From the NCBI GenBank assembly GCA_965276675.1, contig OZ255624.1, forward strand, positions 3,038,001-3,102,000: a DNA stretch of 64,000 nucleotides, in the 5' to 3' direction. Source of the stretch: G965276675 sp965276675. Lineage in GTDB: Bacteria; Acidobacteriota; Terriglobia; Terriglobales; Acidobacteriaceae. The translations under genes and the position numbers were made by a program. The notes beneath the pieces were generated by a model. That model did not search any database, was not told where the DNA came from, and saw only the letters and a program-made list of their open reading frames with translations. Positions within the stretch are counted from its first letter, which is position 1. Each line of letters starts with the position of its first letter. Positions 10,282-18,876 of this stretch are shown here, in pieces.

Positions 10282-11043
10282 TCAGAAACCAGTTCGGGAA
10301 TCATCCCTTTCTGCTCTTACTTCGTTCTTCCATGGAGGAGAAGGGAGGTTATAGACCCAATCCATTGTCTTGGCTAGATCTTCGCTATCGAATGCTAAAG
10401 AACCCATCACAATAGTATCCGCTCCGTGAGCGCGAAGAGCTGGTACTGTTTCTTTCCTGATTGCGCCGTCTGCACCTATGAAAATTCGATCTTGCAGGTT
10501 GTGAGTCTCCAGCAATAGGCGCGTCTCTTCTAGACGGGAGAAAGCTAGCGGCGCCAAAGATTGGCCCTTTATACCCACTGATGTACCCATTAGAGTAGCG
10601 AAACTAATTTTCTCAAGGTAAGGCTCGATCATATGGATCGGAGAATCTAGGGGTAAAGCAACTCCTGCTCGACAACCGCGCTGCAGAACTCGATCAATTG
10701 CCGGTAGGATATTCATTCCACTCTTAAATTGAATTGTTATGAGGTCTGCTCCTGCCTCTGCAAACTGATCAATTTGAGAGGCTAGGATGTCTTCCGTTGC
10801 CATCAAATGTACATGTAAAGGCCGCTCTGTCGCTCGCCTGATCTGGCGGAGCAGGTCTGGAAAGAACAAAAAGGATGGAGCTATGTGACCGTCACACGCA
10901 TCAATATGGAACATGTCCGCAAATGGTTCGGACCTCTCAACTTCTCGTCTTAGATTCAACAGATCGGCTGACCACAAGGAGAACTCCGCTATGAGTCGCG
11001 TTTTGGGCAGGTCTTCCCATTTCGAGGCGACAGAATGTTGCAT
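10282..11043 (-). CDS. Ribulose-phosphate 3-epimerase-like (Rpe family) TIM barrel
   Basis: Cytosolic epimerase of about 253 residues in the ribulose-phosphate-binding barrel superfamily. Visible family marks are FHIDACDGHIAPS (metal-binding His and catalytic Asp, in place of the usual HVDVMDG), HVHLMAT (second His), GVALPLDSP, and IGADGAI near the C-terminus (second Asp), so all expected metal and acid/base residues are present. The sequence departs enough from housekeeping Rpe, for instance ACDGH and ITIQFKS, that a pentulose or hexulose phosphate such as allulose-6-phosphate is as likely a substrate. I chose ATG 11043; a TTG at 11049 lies closer to the AAGGAG ribosome site. It is divergent from the operon at 11265. 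Confidence 0.8.
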   Translation of the reverse strand: MQHSVASKWEDLPKTRLIAEFSLWSADLLNLRREVERSEPFADMFHIDACDGHIAPSFLFFPDLLRQIRRATERPLHVHLMATEDILASQIDQFAEAGADLITIQFKSGMNILPAIDRVLQRGCRAGVALPLDSPIHMIEPYLEKISFATLMGTSVGIKGQSLAPLAFSRLEETRLLLETHNLQDRIFIGADGAIRKETVPALRAHGADTIVMGSLAFDSEDLAKTMDWVYNLPSPPWKNEVRAERDDSRTGF

Positions 11044-11214
11044 GCTCAAGCTGACTCCTTAGTGCTCACTATACCAGCAGAATCGCGCATTTCTTAAAGA
11101 ATACTCCGCTCTCAGGACTGCTGGAAAGCTTCTTTGACAACACGAGATGAGGTAGAGTGGAGGCATAAACAGGAAGGTGCTTGAAAAATGAAACTAAATG
11201 CATGTAAGATCTGC

Positions 11215-11226
11215 CTATCTAGATAG
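11215..11226. promoter_or_regulatory. Palindrome, candidate operator
   Basis: CTATCTAGATAG is a perfect 12-base palindrome 38 bases before the first gene of the sugar operon and between two divergent genes. It could bind the FadR-type regulator encoded nearby, but it does not match the common FadR-family half-site closely. Evidence is position and symmetry only. Confidence 0.3.
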
Positions 11227-11264
11227 CTAATAATCAATCAAGCGCAATCACGAGCGAACGAACG

Positions 11265-12341
11265 ATGATTACAAAGGAATCTACTCTTCTGAATGTCGGC
11301 GTTTTGGGCGCAGGGCCAATTTCGCAGGCCGCACATTTCGAAGCCTGCCAGAAATCGCGCAACGTTCGGCTTTACGCAGTATGTGATATCGCACGCGACT
11401 TACTCGACCGCGCGTCGGATACTTATCATCCGGAGAAGTCCTTCACAGATTATGGCGCAATGCTGGCAGACTCCACAGTCGACGCAGTGCTCATCGGAGT
11501 TGCAGACCAATTTCATATCCCACTCGCACTACAAGCGCTTGCGGCGGGCAAGCATGTTTTGGTGGAAAAGCCCCTAGGCACATCTGTCGAAGGGTGCCTT
11601 GAGGTTTGCCAGGCGGTTAAAGCAACTGGCTTAGTCTTCCAAATCGGTCACAATCGTCGATTCGACCCGGGCGTGGTCTTCGCTCGGAGGTTTGTTCAGG
11701 AAGAACTGGGTTCCATGCTCTCGTATAAGGGCTGGTATTACGATTCGACATATCGTTACACGATGACGGATAACTTGCAGGCCCTCACTATCGCGAGCTC
11801 GTCGGCAAAACAGCCCTCTGACAATCCTAAGGCCGATCGCGAGCGATACTTCATGCTGACGCATGGCAGCCATCTGCTTGATATGGCGCTTCACCTCGGG
11901 GGCGAGATCGTCAGCGTGAGAGCTCGTCTCCTTCGGGCGTTTGGTGCCTATTGCTGGTTTGTTGATCTGGACTTTGCTCGCGGGACGTTAGGGCACGTCG
12001 ATCTAAATATTCCTGTGCGAGGAGACTTCGAGGAGGGATTCCAAATCTCAGGAGAATTTGGTTCCATTCGCGCGCGCATCCCACTCACGTGGTACCACAA
12101 GTCTAGCGACGTTGAATGTTTCTCAGTTAAAGATGGCCTATATCGTCGTCCACTAGGGGCAGATGCATTCACCTATAAGCTGCAGGTCGAGTCGTTTGCA
12201 GACGTGATCCTTCATGGAAAGCCTCAAATAGGAGCGAGCGCCGAAGATGGCCTTGCAAGCATCCGGGCAATGGTAGCCATTGCAGAGTCAGTTTCAAAAG
12301 ACGAGAGCGTTCGGTTGACGGACGTTTCTGGTGGCCTTTAA
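11265..12341 (+). CDS. Gfo/Idh/MocA-family NAD(P)-dependent oxidoreductase
   Basis: Sugar or cyclitol dehydrogenase-type protein, 358 residues, the usual length for the family. The N-terminal Rossmann fold opens with VGVLGAGPISQAAHFEAC, and the signature VLVEKPLGTSVEGC near residue 100 supplies the catalytic Lys. The C-terminal alpha/beta domain follows with QIGHNRRFDPGV and HGSHLLDMALHLGG; the latter normally bears the substrate-side His. It starts a three-gene operon: the next gene overlaps it by 11 bases and the third follows after 13 bases. Substrate is not deducible. Families of this kind act on inositols, apiose, glucose-fructose and modified sugars. Confidence 0.88.
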   Translation: MITKESTLLNVGVLGAGPISQAAHFEACQKSRNVRLYAVCDIARDLLDRASDTYHPEKSFTDYGAMLADSTVDAVLIGVADQFHIPLALQALAAGKHVLVEKPLGTSVEGCLEVCQAVKATGLVFQIGHNRRFDPGVVFARRFVQEELGSMLSYKGWYYDSTYRYTMTDNLQALTIASSSAKQPSDNPKADRERYFMLTHGSHLLDMALHLGGEIVSVRARLLRAFGAYCWFVDLDFARGTLGHVDLNIPVRGDFEEGFQISGEFGSIRARIPLTWYHKSSDVECFSVKDGLYRRPLGADAFTYKLQVESFADVILHGKPQIGASAEDGLASIRAMVAIAESVSKDESVRLTDVSGGL

Positions 12342-13185
12342 ACGTCCGATGGAACTGGGTATCTTTGCAAAAGTGTTTTCGCGGTCATCTCTGGCTGACG
12401 TCCTTGAGGCGATTCGTCTTCACAGATTCAAGCATCTTCAGTTCAATCTCTCTTGCGTTGGCCTCCCTACATTGCCCGTTGCGATTGACAACACTCAGTG
12501 TGAGGGGATACGGAGCGAACTGGAGAAGCGGAACTTGGTGATGTCCATTCTTTCCGGTACGTTTAACATCATCGATCCGGACCGCAATAGGCGTGCGAAA
12601 GGATTTTCAGGTCTCCGGGTTTTAGCGTCAGCAGCCAATCGACTTGGAACTGCACTTATCAGCATCTCAACTGGAACACGCAACCCAAACAACATGTGGG
12701 CTAAGCATCCAGAGAATGGTAACGCCGAAACGTGGCGGGAGATGCTCGCTTCGATAGAGCTTGTAGCGCGCATCGGAGACGAGAGTGGGATTTCGTTTGC
12801 CTTTGAACCGGAGCAGGGCAACATCGTAGATTGTGCCGCAAAGGCCAGGAGACTCTTGGACGAAGTCTGCTCAGACCATATCAAGGTGTTGATAGATCCG
12901 GCCAACCTGTTGAATCCAGGAAACATAAACAATGCAAACTGTATGTTAGAAGAAGCATTTGATCTCATCGGCGATGATGTCGTGCTAGCACACGCAAAGG
13001 AATACCAACCGGGCGGCGAGCTTGGTGGAATTGCGATTGGTGAAGGTGTGATTGACTTCAAGCACTACGTGAACCTACTTAAAGGAATTGGCTATAACGC
13101 GCCACTCATCATCCACGGAATCTCCGAAGGTCAGGTGGACTCAAGCTTAGACTACTTGACGCGGGTATTGAACGACGCGCCATAG
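12331..13185 (+). CDS. Sugar phosphate isomerase/epimerase (xylose-isomerase-like TIM barrel)
   Basis: A 284-residue barrel protein of the AP-endonuclease-2-like family. Metal-binding positions fit FAFEPEQGN (Glu in strand 5), VLIDPANLLNPG (Asp in strand 6), VLAHAKEY (His) and LIIHGIS near the end. GTG 12331 overlaps the previous gene by 11 bases; ATG 12349 is an alternative start that would avoid the overlap. Its position between an oxidoreductase and a hydrolase suggests it isomerises or decarboxylates an oxidised sugar made by its neighbour. The same pairing occurs in inositol and apiose catabolism, so those are hypotheses and not assignments. Confidence 0.82.
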   Translation: MAFKRPMELGIFAKVFSRSSLADVLEAIRLHRFKHLQFNLSCVGLPTLPVAIDNTQCEGIRSELEKRNLVMSILSGTFNIIDPDRNRRAKGFSGLRVLASAANRLGTALISISTGTRNPNNMWAKHPENGNAETWREMLASIELVARIGDESGISFAFEPEQGNIVDCAAKARRLLDEVCSDHIKVLIDPANLLNPGNINNANCMLEEAFDLIGDDVVLAHAKEYQPGGELGGIAIGEGVIDFKHYVNLLKGIGYNAPLIIHGISEGQVDSSLDYLTRVLNDAP

Positions 13186-13198
13186 AGAGGAAGCCACC

Positions 13199-14011
13199 TT
13201 GCCTTACTTCTTCCACGACGGAATCAGATTTTACTATGAAGACGTGGGACATGGGATACCGTGCATTTTCCAGCATGGGCTTAGCGGTTCCACCGAGCAG
13301 TCGTTAGAAATCTTTCCACGAATCAATGGCCTTCGCTTGATTGCCCTTGATTGCCGAAGCCATGGGAGGACTGAGCCACCTGCATCGAGTGACCAACTAA
13401 GCTTTTCGTTCATGTCCGGGGATCTCTTAAGTCTTCTCGAACACCTCGAGATTACTCAGATGTACTTAGGAGGCATATCGATGGGCGCGGGTGTAGCTCT
13501 AAATCTAGCGTTGAGGCAGTGTCCCCGCATCTTGGGCATGATGTTGGTGCGCCCCGCCTGGTTAGGAGCAGCTATGCAGGCGGCTGGCTGGTTTCAGATA
13601 GTTGCGAAGCTCATACGGGAAAAGTCTATTGTCGAAGGGAAGAAGGCGTTTGCTGCCTCAGCCGAATATGCAGCGTTGAGGATAGAGTGCGTCGATGTGG
13701 CAAATTCGTTACTACGCCAATTCGATGCACCGCAGGCAGCAGAGAGAGCGGCGAGGTTAGAGAAGATTCCACTAGCCGCGCCATATTTCGATGACCGAGC
13801 ACTCAGATGCGTGGATACTCCTGCACTCGTCATCGGAACTGCCGAGGATCCCGTTCATCCATTGAGCGTTGCTCAGACTCTCGCCGCAACGCTTCCTCAG
13901 GGCGAATTCCAGCAGGTTATATCCAAGTCTTCTGACCCTGTACGGCACCTGGATGAGGTACAAGCTGCTATTCGACTATGGCTATCGAAGATTGAGGAAA
14001 GAAGGGTATGA
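13199..14011 (+). CDS. Alpha/beta-hydrolase, possibly a lactonase
   Basis: A 270-residue soluble hydrolase. The nucleophile elbow is GGISMGAG (Ser at about residue 99), the oxyanion region is FQHGLSGS, the acid is likely Asp in TAEDPVHP, and the His is in DPVRHLDE near the C-terminus, so the triad looks complete. Start is TTG 13199, chosen because a good ribosome site (AGAGGAAG, 13187 on) precedes it and no earlier start fits. Arrangement resembles enol-lactonase-type members such as PcaD. Last gene of the operon beginning at 11265; sugar-lactone opening would suit the context but is inferred. Confidence 0.82.
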   Translation: MPYFFHDGIRFYYEDVGHGIPCIFQHGLSGSTEQSLEIFPRINGLRLIALDCRSHGRTEPPASSDQLSFSFMSGDLLSLLEHLEITQMYLGGISMGAGVALNLALRQCPRILGMMLVRPAWLGAAMQAAGWFQIVAKLIREKSIVEGKKAFAASAEYAALRIECVDVANSLLRQFDAPQAAERAARLEKIPLAAPYFDDRALRCVDTPALVIGTAEDPVHPLSVAQTLAATLPQGEFQQVISKSSDPVRHLDEVQAAIRLWLSKIEERRV

Positions 14012-14075
14012 CCTGCCGCCGGGCAACTCTACACTCTGAGCTGGGATTTCTCGTAACGCAGGCGGAGGATTGGGG

Positions 14076-14300
14076 ATGAAGAAGAGCCGATACGCGGAAG
14101 AGCCGATCATCCGATTCTGAAGCAGCATAAACGGGAGTAAAGAAGGTGATCTGTGCCGGGACATGGAATTCAGTGGGGCGACGTTCTATGCATGGAAGCT
14201 CGGGGCATGGACGTGATCGAGGCGCAGCGGCTGCGGCAATGGAAGAGCCAGACTTGAACCGAGAAGCTATACAGCTGGCGCGGCAGTAGCCGCTGCACCA
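14076..14300 (+). pseudogene. IS3-family transposase OrfA remnant
   Basis: Reading across frames from ATG 14076 gives MKKSRYAEEPIIRF, an in-frame TGA, then GDLCRDMEFSGATFYAWK, then in a shifted frame RGMDVIEAQRLRQW. This matches the helix-turn-helix half of IS3-family (IS407/IS2-like) OrfA proteins, whose usual text is close to EEQIIRILKEHEAG, ELCRKHGIS, FYKWKAKFGGM. OrfB and terminal repeats are absent. It lies directly after the three-gene operon and converges with the SGNH hydrolase gene, marking an old insertion point. Confidence 0.7.
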
Positions 14301-14368
14301 TGATTACGAGCCAGCTCTGATACAGTATCCGGCGACTTTCATTAGTGCCCGAAGGCATATCACAATTC

Positions 14369-16153
14369 TTACATTCTGATCCAGGTACATCCGCCCACTG
14401 ACGAAGCAAGTACGATCGGTGCAAGCGTAAGGGATGTCCCTGCTGGAACGGGAATCTTCTGATTTGATACTCCAAAGACCCTCTCGTTTGACATGGGAAT
14501 TAGATCTACAACGTGAGTGCTCGAAGGCGGTAAACCATTCGCAATCGTGTAAGGCATGTTGGTTTTTCCGATGCAACTCGGCAGAGTTATGGTAGAGTCT
14601 GTCGCAATCGTTGGCAGGACGATCACGGTCTTATCACCCCCATCCATTGTATAGCTTGAAGTCGCAACATATGTCGGGCCCACATCCAAAACATAGTTGG
14701 CACTGTCTTCTGACATCTGGATCATTTTGTCTTGACACTTCCCATTTGGATGGACATGATCCGTTCCGAAGCACTTGCCTTTACTGGCACCGTCGGCGCC
14801 CAATTCCGGATCAGAGGCGAAATCCACAATTGCATCGAAGACACCTCGGTAGTTGCCGCGTGCAAGAGTATTCAGGTTTTTCTTGAACGTTGCTCCAGTT
14901 TCGTTATGAGGTCCACAGTTGCCAGAGTTCCCGATGTCGACCATGGTCGTGAAGAGTGTTCGAACGCCAAGGCTATGCATATAACGCGACCACTGTACCG
15001 CGCGTTGCCAGACTTGGTCTTCCGTGAATTGGTTTCGGCATCCATCGTTAATTCCGTAGTAGAACTGCGCGACGTTAAAAGGTGCGCGGGGATCGATCAA
15101 CGTTGCTTCTCGCCATGCGGAGGTTATTGCGGCAAACTGACCAGTCAATCCTCCCATCGCGACGGGTACAGTCACGATCGCCGGGTTTTTGAGTTTAACG
15201 TTTGGCGCCCAGCGTTTTTCACCCTTTGCGGGATCTATTCCAGCAGCCACAGTGATCGAATCACCCACGATAATGAAGCGGCTTTGAAGATCATTCATGT
15301 GGGGCGGCTGTGATCCGGCGCTTGGCAATCCTTTTATCCGAAGCTGGTCGTTTGCCCAAGACATCGCCTGGTTAATGGCGGCTGGACTTTCGAGTGCTTC
15401 AGTGTCCCAGAGCACCAGCAGGTGGAGAGTACCGTTGAACCAAAAATCAGGATCGCCGAAGCGTCCACCGATAATAAGGTTCCCATTTCCTAATGTTCCA
15501 TCCGCAGTATCGGCATCGTAAACCATACCCATCGCAGCTCCGTCAAGGTAGAACTTGTCTCCGCCCGAATGCGTTCGATTCAGTATTAGGCAGTGTGGTC
15601 CACCATTGGTGCCGTCTCGGGTAGCAGCTACGTAGCGCTTATGGCCTGAGTCTCGTTCGGTGAAGTACAGAAACCCTAAATTAGCTGAGCTCAGACCTTG
15701 TTGGCTTCCATCTTGACCTTCGAGCGAGATTGACGAACCAGATGCAGCGTCTGACGTTAGAAGGGAAGGATACTTTTCAAACGTATTAGTCACGTCGTCC
15801 CCGTATCGAGTCCCTCCAAATTGATGCGTAAAGCAGGCCAGAACACTCCTAGGCAGAGTCGTAATCGTTGTTCTAATTTGCGAACCACCTGCGTTCCATG
15901 TAATACCTTGAGTTGACAATGTATAGTGACTTCCTGAAAGAGCACCGTCGTGATTACCGCAGCTATCTTTGATGACGGCACCACTGCTTGAGTTCATCAG
16001 ATAACATGTGTCTGGAGATCCGGGAAGTGAGTATACGGCCGCCGTCTTTACAACCGATGCCTTTCCATCAGCTTTTGCGGACTCGGCTAAGCCGATCGAG
16101 GTGAGAGCAAGCGAAAAGGCCAGACACTGACAAAACGAGACTCTAATAAACAT
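14369..16153 (-). CDS. Secreted SGNH/GDSL hydrolase with LamG-like N-terminal domain
   Basis: Exported esterase-type protein of about 594 residues. ATG 16153 has a GGAG ribosome site and begins a signal peptide (VSFCQCLAFSLALTSIGLAESA). Residues 40-260 look like a concanavalin/LamG jelly roll (FYLDGAAMGMV, LIIGGRFGDPDFWFNGTL). The SGNH fold follows: block I IIVGDSIT with catalytic Ser near residue 299, the Gly block (AMGGLTGQ), block III YYGINDG, and block V TDHVHPNG with the Asp-His pair. About 100 extra residues at the C-terminus are unassigned. Such enzymes remove acetyl groups from plant polysaccharides, which fits the glycoside hydrolases nearby. Polysaccharide target unknown. Confidence 0.82.
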   Translation of the reverse strand: MFIRVSFCQCLAFSLALTSIGLAESAKADGKASVVKTAAVYSLPGSPDTCYLMNSSSGAVIKDSCGNHDGALSGSHYTLSTQGITWNAGGSQIRTTITTLPRSVLACFTHQFGGTRYGDDVTNTFEKYPSLLTSDAASGSSISLEGQDGSQQGLSSANLGFLYFTERDSGHKRYVAATRDGTNGGPHCLILNRTHSGGDKFYLDGAAMGMVYDADTADGTLGNGNLIIGGRFGDPDFWFNGTLHLLVLWDTEALESPAAINQAMSWANDQLRIKGLPSAGSQPPHMNDLQSRFIIVGDSITVAAGIDPAKGEKRWAPNVKLKNPAIVTVPVAMGGLTGQFAAITSAWREATLIDPRAPFNVAQFYYGINDGCRNQFTEDQVWQRAVQWSRYMHSLGVRTLFTTMVDIGNSGNCGPHNETGATFKKNLNTLARGNYRGVFDAIVDFASDPELGADGASKGKCFGTDHVHPNGKCQDKMIQMSEDSANYVLDVGPTYVATSSYTMDGGDKTVIVLPTIATDSTITLPSCIGKTNMPYTIANGLPPSSTHVVDLIPMSNERVFGVSNQKIPVPAGTSLTLAPIVLASSVGGCTWIRM

Positions 16154-16968
16154 TGTCACTCTCCAGCAAAGTACGTGGTTCTTCTCTTGCTGACCGCAGC
16201 TTTCCTTACAATGCAAATCTACCGCGATTCTCGTTCTAGCATGATCGCTGCAGAGCGTTGATCGAAAACTGAAGATTTAACTGAACTAACCATTGTTGAG
16301 AAGCTGCGATCTCGATCGTCATTGGATCAACTTCTAAACTTCGGACACCATAATTGTGTTGTACCACGAGGAAGGCCATCAAACCACGGTTTCCCGATGG
16401 GTTATCGATTCGATCCAATCCGCATCGGCATAGCAAAAAATACGACGTGGCGTTCCGAACGGTTTCCTTCAAACTTGAAGCGTCCAGTAAATGGAAGAAC
16501 AGGCAATAGCTCTGGCTTATTGGAATTAGTTGGCTGGTAGCAGCTCTAATGTTGGACCGATTGTTCGGTTGTACATCCACTAGCAGGGTGCGGAAAAGGG
16601 CCTGGATCACCTATGTATTGAGTCAGTTAAAGGCTTTGACAGTGGATTTTATAGTTTTATTTCCATCCGGTTGGGTTCGGGGCGGAACTTGAATAGTCAC
16701 CGGGCTGTTTTCAAGCGCACTGCGCCCGAGAGAACTGCGCATCAGGTGGCGCAGGCGCACCGGGTTTTAGGGCAGCGGCGGTGAATCCAGCCCACGGTTA
16801 TAAGCCCGGGTTGGCTCGGCTTGCGCATCCGCCCGACCGCTTTCCAGCCAATATCTCCCGGTCCGCTTGCGCTTGCGCGCGACAAGGCTTTATCCCGAGT
16901 GCCTTCCGACCGTACTGGCTCTTCTTACGCTCACGAGCCATTCAGTTTAATAGCCCCTCCATCGGGGG

Positions 16969-16980
16969 AAGCGCTTAAGA
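16969..16980. promoter_or_regulatory. AAGCGCTTAAGA motif, partial copy of a candidate operator
   Basis: Shares AGCGCTTAAG with the fuller sites at 17169 and 37437, and lies almost exactly 200 bases before the former. Alone the match would be weak, since AAGCGCTT also appears inside coding regions of this window. Confidence 0.3.
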
Positions 16981-17168
16981 TCTCAAGCCAAGTAGCGAGC
17001 GATGTCTTCCCGTTTAGCTTCGTAAACAGCTGGCACCGTAAGTCCATCATTTATCTCATACAATCAGGACTGGAACCCATGCAAATTTTGCACTTTCCTA
17101 CGCCTTTAAATGCAGAATTCAAGCCGAATCACCTCTATTGCCGTGCAGGTGTGAGCCCACCGACTCCT

Positions 17169-17182
17169 TGCGCTTAAGCGCT
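17169..17182. promoter_or_regulatory. TGCGCTTAAGCGCT motif, candidate LacI-type operator
   Basis: Contains the perfect 12-base palindrome GCGCTTAAGCGC (17170-17181), 82 bases before the dehydrogenase start. The same 14 bases occur at 37437-37450 upstream of a receptor gene. LacI-family regulators often bind palindromes with a central CG such as AAGCGCTT, present here as overlapping halves. No LacI gene is in the window. Confidence 0.45.
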
Positions 17183-17263
17183 TACGAGTATATATTAGAG
17201 GCGTTTGATGAACGGGCTCCAAATTTAGCTTCGCTAGAACGAAGCTCACGGAAGAGGAATTCG

Positions 17264-18298
17264 ATGAAGGCCCTTTATTACCCGTCTTGGGGGAAACTCG
17301 AGGTCAGTGAGGTTCCACAGCCCTCGCTGGTGGACGGTGAGGTGCTCGTTCGTGTCTCAGACTGTGGTATCTGTGGTTCGGAACTTGAAACATTTCGTAC
17401 TCACAATGCCCGGCGGACGCCGCCGTTAATCATGGGTCATGAATTCTGTGGTTATATCGAGGAAGTACACAGCTCGCAAAGCAGTTGGACTGAGGGTGAA
17501 CGTGTCATCGCTCACGCTTTAATTCACTGTGGGAAATGTGCAGCCTGCCTTCGAGGAGACACGAATCTGTGCCCCAACCGGCAGCTATTTGGAATGCATC
17601 GTCCCGGTGGATTCGGCGAGTATGTCGCTGTTCCTGAAAGAGTTCTGATTCCCTGGCCTGAGGGCGTTCCGGCCGCAACAGCTATCTTCGCGGAGCCTCT
17701 GGCAAATGGTGTTAACGCGATGCGTCAGGGACTCACTGCAAGAAGATCACGAGTCGTTGTTATCGGAGCGGGACCAATCGGCCTTATGTGTTTATCCGCA
17801 GCAAAGCACCTTCACACGTCGACCGTCATCGTTTCTGACCTGGTCCCGGAACGCCTCTACGCTGCCCGGATGTTGGGAGCAGACTTGACCGTGAACGTTG
17901 AACAACAAGATCTTGCACGGGAGATGAAAGAGTACTGGTCTGGCGATCACGCAGAGTTTGTCATTGATGCGGTTGGCAGCGAGGTGACCAAACTTCTTTC
18001 CCTCAAACTTGTGGAGCCCGGTGGAACAGTTGTATGGCTCGGGCTGCATCAAGACATGATCCATCTGAGCAGCTGCGCGTTAACCCTCGAACAGAAATGC
18101 GTCTCAGGCTCGTACTCCGGTTCTTTCCAGGACTTCCAGCAGGCTGCCCAACTTCTGGCCTCAGGGGTTGTCGACACCAGCTGGGCTACAAGCTACCTGA
18201 TAGAAGAGGGTGAAACCGGATTCCGGAACATGTTGCTCGGAAAAGGTAACAACATTAAAGGAATTTTACGACTAGACGAACGCCTTTCGAATTCTTGA
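17264..18298 (+). CDS. Zinc-dependent medium-chain dehydrogenase
   Basis: NAD(P)-dependent polyol/sugar dehydrogenase of 344 residues. Catalytic zinc ligands are Cys in DCGICGSELE (about residue 37) and the His-Glu pair in MGHEFCGY; the structural zinc loop has four Cys in HCGKCAACLRGDTNLC. The Rossmann motif is VVVIGAGPIGLM. ATG 17264 follows GAAGAGG and matches family starts (MKALYYPSWG), so the longer frame beginning at 17138 is rejected. Related to sorbitol or threonine dehydrogenases; substrate not deducible. A candidate operator lies just upstream, and a collapsed 2-hydroxyacid dehydrogenase follows. Confidence 0.9.
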   Translation: MKALYYPSWGKLEVSEVPQPSLVDGEVLVRVSDCGICGSELETFRTHNARRTPPLIMGHEFCGYIEEVHSSQSSWTEGERVIAHALIHCGKCAACLRGDTNLCPNRQLFGMHRPGGFGEYVAVPERVLIPWPEGVPAATAIFAEPLANGVNAMRQGLTARRSRVVVIGAGPIGLMCLSAAKHLHTSTVIVSDLVPERLYAARMLGADLTVNVEQQDLAREMKEYWSGDHAEFVIDAVGSEVTKLLSLKLVEPGGTVVWLGLHQDMIHLSSCALTLEQKCVSGSYSGSFQDFQQAAQLLASGVVDTSWATSYLIEEGETGFRNMLLGKGNNIKGILRLDERLSNS

Positions 18299-18316
18299 TG
18301 GATCTCTGCTTAAGAA

Positions 18317-18817
18317 ATGGAGTTTAGCGTGCCAGGTTTGTCGAAATTTGTCATCACGATTACGGATTTCCGACGATCTCAACAGAAGAGCAAATCATAC
18401 AGAACGCTGGCGGTGAACTGGCCGCATTCCAATGCGAGACGGAAACATCCGGGAACCGGAGATATCATCTCTCTTCACTCCCCCCTCACGGCGGAGACGC
18501 ATCATCTGATGAACGCAGAACCTATCTCGAGAATGAAAGCTACTGCCCTGCTGCTCAACACAGCGCGCGGCGGCCTGGTGGACACCGTGGCACTTGCCGG
18601 CGCCTTGAGTCACGCCCAAATTGCGGGTGCGGCGCTTGACGTCTTTGAGCAAGAGCCTTTGCACGAAAACCCTCCATTGCGGAAATGTGAAAACGTTATT
18701 TTGACTTCCCACGTCGCTTGGTATAGGGAAATGAGTGTGCCAGAACTGCAACGGATGGCAGCTCAAGTAGCAGTCCGGGCGCTTGGCGGCGAAGCAGTAC
18801 CAAATCGCGTGGGATGA
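18317..18817 (+). pseudogene. D-2-hydroxyacid dehydrogenase, internally deleted and frameshifted
   Basis: The first 100 bases, read one frame over, give the usual N-terminus of this family (DYGFPTISTEEQIIQN, then GGELAAFQCETET). The sequence then jumps to the late catalytic section: DIISLHSPLTAETHHLMN, ALLLNTARGGLVD (catalytic Arg), ALDVFEQEPL (Glu) and the final ILTSHVAW with the His. About 150 residues are gone, including the whole GxGxxG nucleotide-binding loop. It cannot bind NAD and is a pseudogene, although the residual frame from 18317 stays open to the stop. It sits between the dehydrogenase and the MBL gene in the same orientation, so the original operon may have included it. Confidence 0.8.
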
Positions 18818-18876
18818 AGCTGACATTCACGCTCTGCAACAAATCGAGTAACAACAACATACGAAAGAAGGGTCGG

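Larger units (their letters stand above)
16154..17263. other. Long gap, no gene recognised, holds candidate operators
   Basis: About 1.1 kb between the SGNH gene and the zinc dehydrogenase. Several short open frames exist on both strands, but none reads as a known family and none has a convincing ribosome site. The section 16680-16960 is more G+C-rich than its surroundings, which could mark a decayed insert. Two AGCGCTT-type palindromic motifs lie near the downstream end and are listed separately. Confidence 0.4.

Noticed and set aside
16781..17177. Open frames rich in Arg, Pro and Ser before the zinc dehydrogenase
   Set aside because: No recognisable protein, no start signal, and they run into the candidate operator.
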